Shown in pieces: positions 60,991-64,000 of a DNA stretch of 64,000 nucleotides. The translations under genes and the position numbers were made by a program. The notes below the pieces were generated by a model that saw only the letters and a program-made list of their open reading frames with translations, ran no database searches and was not told the origin of the DNA. Origin of the DNA: Actinostola sp. cb2023 (Eukaryota; Cnidaria; Anthozoa; Actiniaria; Actinostolidae); contig JAUJYZ010000616.1 of the NCBI GenBank assembly GCA_033675265.1, positions 1-64,000 on the forward strand. Reading direction: 5' to 3'. Within the stretch, counting starts at the first letter, position 1. Each line of letters opens with the position of its first letter.

Positions 60991-61114
60991 ACCCGAAATG
61001 ATCCCTGGCTCCGAAATGATCCCTGGACCCGAAATGATCCCCAAAGTGTCTAGATTGGCTCCGAAATGATCCCGGACCCGAAATGATCCCCAGACTGGCT
61101 CTGAAATGATCCCC
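60991..61114. repeat. GAAATGATCCC short tandem cluster
   Basis: Six copies of 'gaaatgatccc', alternately preceded by GACCC and GGCTCC or GGCTCT, at irregular 18-32 bp spacing. Confidence 0.9.
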
Positions 61115-61179
61115 AGTGAAATTCGGGAATGGTCCTAATCAGTCCGGCCGTTCCTTTCCTATTCTCTTTTTTCTTTCTT

Positions 61180-61372
<193 letters not shown>

Positions 61373-61389
61373 AAGAGATAGAAAATAAT

Positions 61390-61566
61390 AAAAATAATAA
61401 TAATAATAACGATAACAATAATAATCACCATCATCATCATCATCATCATAACGATAACAATCATCATCATCATCATCATCGTCATAATCATAATAATAAT
61501 AATAACGATAACAATAATAATCATCATCACCATCATCATCATCATCATCATAATAATAATAATAAC
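61390..61566. repeat. Mixed TAA / CATCAT / AACGATAAC repeat
   Basis: Blocks of ATAATA, 'aacgataacaata' and (ATC)n repeat about three times, the mirror of the arrangement at 63660-63860. Confidence 0.93.
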
Positions 61567-61609
61567 TCACAATAGATTTTCAGTGAGGTATGTTAGGTAT
61601 TACTTACAT

Positions 61610-61705
61610 ATTTTCTTTCTTCCTTTCTTTCTCTCTTTCTTTCTTTCTTTCTCTCTTTCTTTCTTAGTTTCTTTCTTTTTTTCTTTCTCTCTTTCTCTAA
61701 TTCCT
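61610..61705. repeat. (CTTT)n pyrimidine tract
   Basis: Polypyrimidine CTTT/CTCT microsatellite of about 95 bp. Confidence 0.95.
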
Positions 61706-61710
61706 TCCTT

Positions 61711-63655
61711 CTTTGCCACTACGCTGTTATGCTAGTTTCGTCTAGACTGGACATTTCAGTGTGGCGGAAGACTGCGAAAATGTCAAGTCAAATGATGGTA
61801 CGATGTTTTGCTTTTCTATCTTTTATACTGGTGTTTTTGTCATGTTTCGGAAGCGGGTTCAAATGACAAGAAAGTGCACGTGAAAGTAAGCTGATCGATC
61901 AAATCCAATTTCTCATGCATGGCCAGGCTCTAGGCTACTAATTTAGCCTACCTCAATGCTGAAGATTAAACCGTGCATCATAAATAGTACTGTACTGTAC
62001 TTTTCTATTTCTATTGTTTAATTAGTGCTATTATCAGCTATTTCAGCTGCAAAAACGTTGCACGGTTTTGGTGTCCGTGTACTCTATTAATTAATACGCT
62101 GCGGCTATATGCCCAGCAGCCGGTCGCGGTCTTAAATTGACTAGTAAATGCCCGGCAGTTTGAAAATTTCGCAAAATTCTACTGAAACACTCAATGTAAC
62201 CCGAATGAGAGTATTCTATCTTTGTTTACAAATGTCAAGCGATTTTAGAAACACTGGTGGTTTTGTCGTGGACGATTTTCTCGAGCTTGAGTTCTCTATG
62301 AAATCGACATGTTCGTGGCATGTTTGATTTCATGAAGTCAGTCGTTGTCTCGAATTATTTGCGTAATTTCAAGACTGCCAGGCATATAGTCTATTTGAGA
62401 CCCGCTAATTACTCGGGCCCTTCCGAAGGAAGCCCGAGTTATAAAATGCGTTTTTCGGTAGTAGTAGTCGTAGTTTTGTTCGGCTAAAGAATGACGAAAG
62501 TATGCGACGTATTTAATCGTATCGAGTTTCAAGATTACTCAGCAGATAAGAAAAAAACAAACGACACACAGGACTCAAGTATATTTGAATCTTAGTTTTG
62601 AAAGCAGCTGTAGATCTTCAAGCTATTAAAGGTCAGGATTCTAGTTCATCGTTCAATGACTAGAAGTGGTAGAAGGACTAGAAGCTCGCTTAAAATATAT
62701 TTAAAAACAAACGTGAGGGCGTTATCAGAACCATCTGACCTATGCAACCTCAAGACGTATCATGTACGTACTCACCCGACACATAGTCTCCCTCGTCACT
62801 CAACTGTCACTGATTGTCATGACGTCAGAGAAATGATATTGTATTGAAGAAGATGTCCTTGTTTTATTCGACGTTCGAACCGTAACTCGAACCCGAACTC
62901 GAACTCGATTCCAAACTCGACGTTTCGGGATCTGAAGCTAGAGAGGGGGCCTTTACACGAACTCATCAAAATCAAATCAATTGAACTCAAAGTCAAAAGG
63001 TAATCAAATGAACTCAAAGTCAAAGGCAAAGGCAAATCAAATGAACTCGACACATACATGTATATACATAGTCTCCCTCGTCACGCAACTGTCAGTCATT
63101 GTCAGGTCTCTCCTCACGCAACTGACATTGTCCTTGTCATAAGCCCGAGTGTACGCTCCGTTGAGCGTCTTGTTAATACTTTCAGTCAGTACAAATTAAA
63201 TCCATCTATAAAGACCATCTAATTTTATATTGACCTGAAAGACTAAAAGCCCTTCTGTAAGACAATGACGGTATTGTTGCATGTGACTGCAGAAAGTGAT
63301 CAAAGCTATCAAGTCATCATACCAGGAGAACCAAATCACAAATCCTAGCATGACTCAAGAAAATACCCTATTTAGTTTTGTTAATTCTAGACACTGTCCT
63401 AATTTTAATATCTAATTAGGGACCTGTCATTATTTATCGTCTGGCCGGGGAGGTCGTGTGATTTTCATTGTAGGGAGTACCGTACCGTACTGTACCCCTC
63501 TAGGAGCTCGCGATTTCGCCGCTCGTCATATTGTGCGGCCCCTCAATACATTTCCCCTTGCTACGGGCGCCCTATTGTCTTCCCTTAATGATTTAAAATC
63601 CTTTTCGACGCAATTCAAAGTATTTTGGTATCATTAGAGCATTTCCAAATTTCAC
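61711..63655 (+). other. Intronic DNA, no exon recognised
   Basis: Includes direct repeats of 'agtctccctcgtcac' with 'caactgtca' at about 62784 and 63070, and an AACTCGAAC/ATCAAATGAACTCAAAGTC simple-repeat stretch (62880-63050). No heptad-type exon of the paralogue was found. Confidence 0.5.
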
Positions 63656-63659
63656 TACA

Positions 63660-64000
<341 letters not shown>

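Overview
The window looks like nuclear DNA of an animal, most probably an anthozoan cnidarian (coral or sea anemone). It is AT-rich, with spliced genes, kilobase introns, many short non-autonomous DNA transposons and foldbacks, a tRNA-derived SINE of a kind I associate with corals and anemones, and very large minisatellites. The anthozoan assignment rests on recall of that SINE and of the foldback families, not on a search.

Region 1 (1-19636) is a near-identical tandem pair of roughly 9-10 kb blocks. Each block runs: a 60-bp minisatellite, unique DNA with hairpins, a 20-bp minisatellite, more unique DNA with MITEs, and one exon of an SLC22-type (organic cation/anion) transporter on the minus strand. 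Region 2 (19637-23160) holds further SLC22-like exons on the minus strand. They are broken by a 137-bp internal duplication, frameshifts, missing exons and inserted foldback elements, so I read the locus as a pseudogene or a damaged or misassembled gene.

Region 3 (24211-37933, minus) is the one complete gene. Five exons join in phase to encode about 2836 residues: a Ser-rich head, an enormous coiled-coil rod (one exon alone is 6.1 kb), and a Ser/Thr-rich tail with three Ser-Pro sites, an Asp run and a basic end. I do not recognise a named family. It has no motor, membrane, GRIP or other globular domain that I can see.

Region 4 (37934-43658) is a gene-free interval separating that gene from a divergently transcribed paralogue on the plus strand (43659 onward). 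The paralogue's first two exons align with the first two of the minus-strand gene, with the same phase-0 junction, and it runs off the right end of the window. Its 14.1-kb first intron is packed with repeats: foldbacks, a SINE expanded by a CACTA-type pentamer satellite, a 74-bp CATCAT-type minisatellite, and a LINE fragment. Its second intron opens with a 125/129-bp minisatellite and later holds TAA, CTTT and ATT microsatellites.

The most interesting biology is the head-to-head pair of giant coiled-coil genes, which share a recurring 'DLEAAYKR'-like motif and short 'VESAP' linkers that divide the rod. The most interesting genome structure is the near-perfect tandem block, whose breakpoint falls inside a transporter exon. 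The very long open frames in the minisatellites are not genes.
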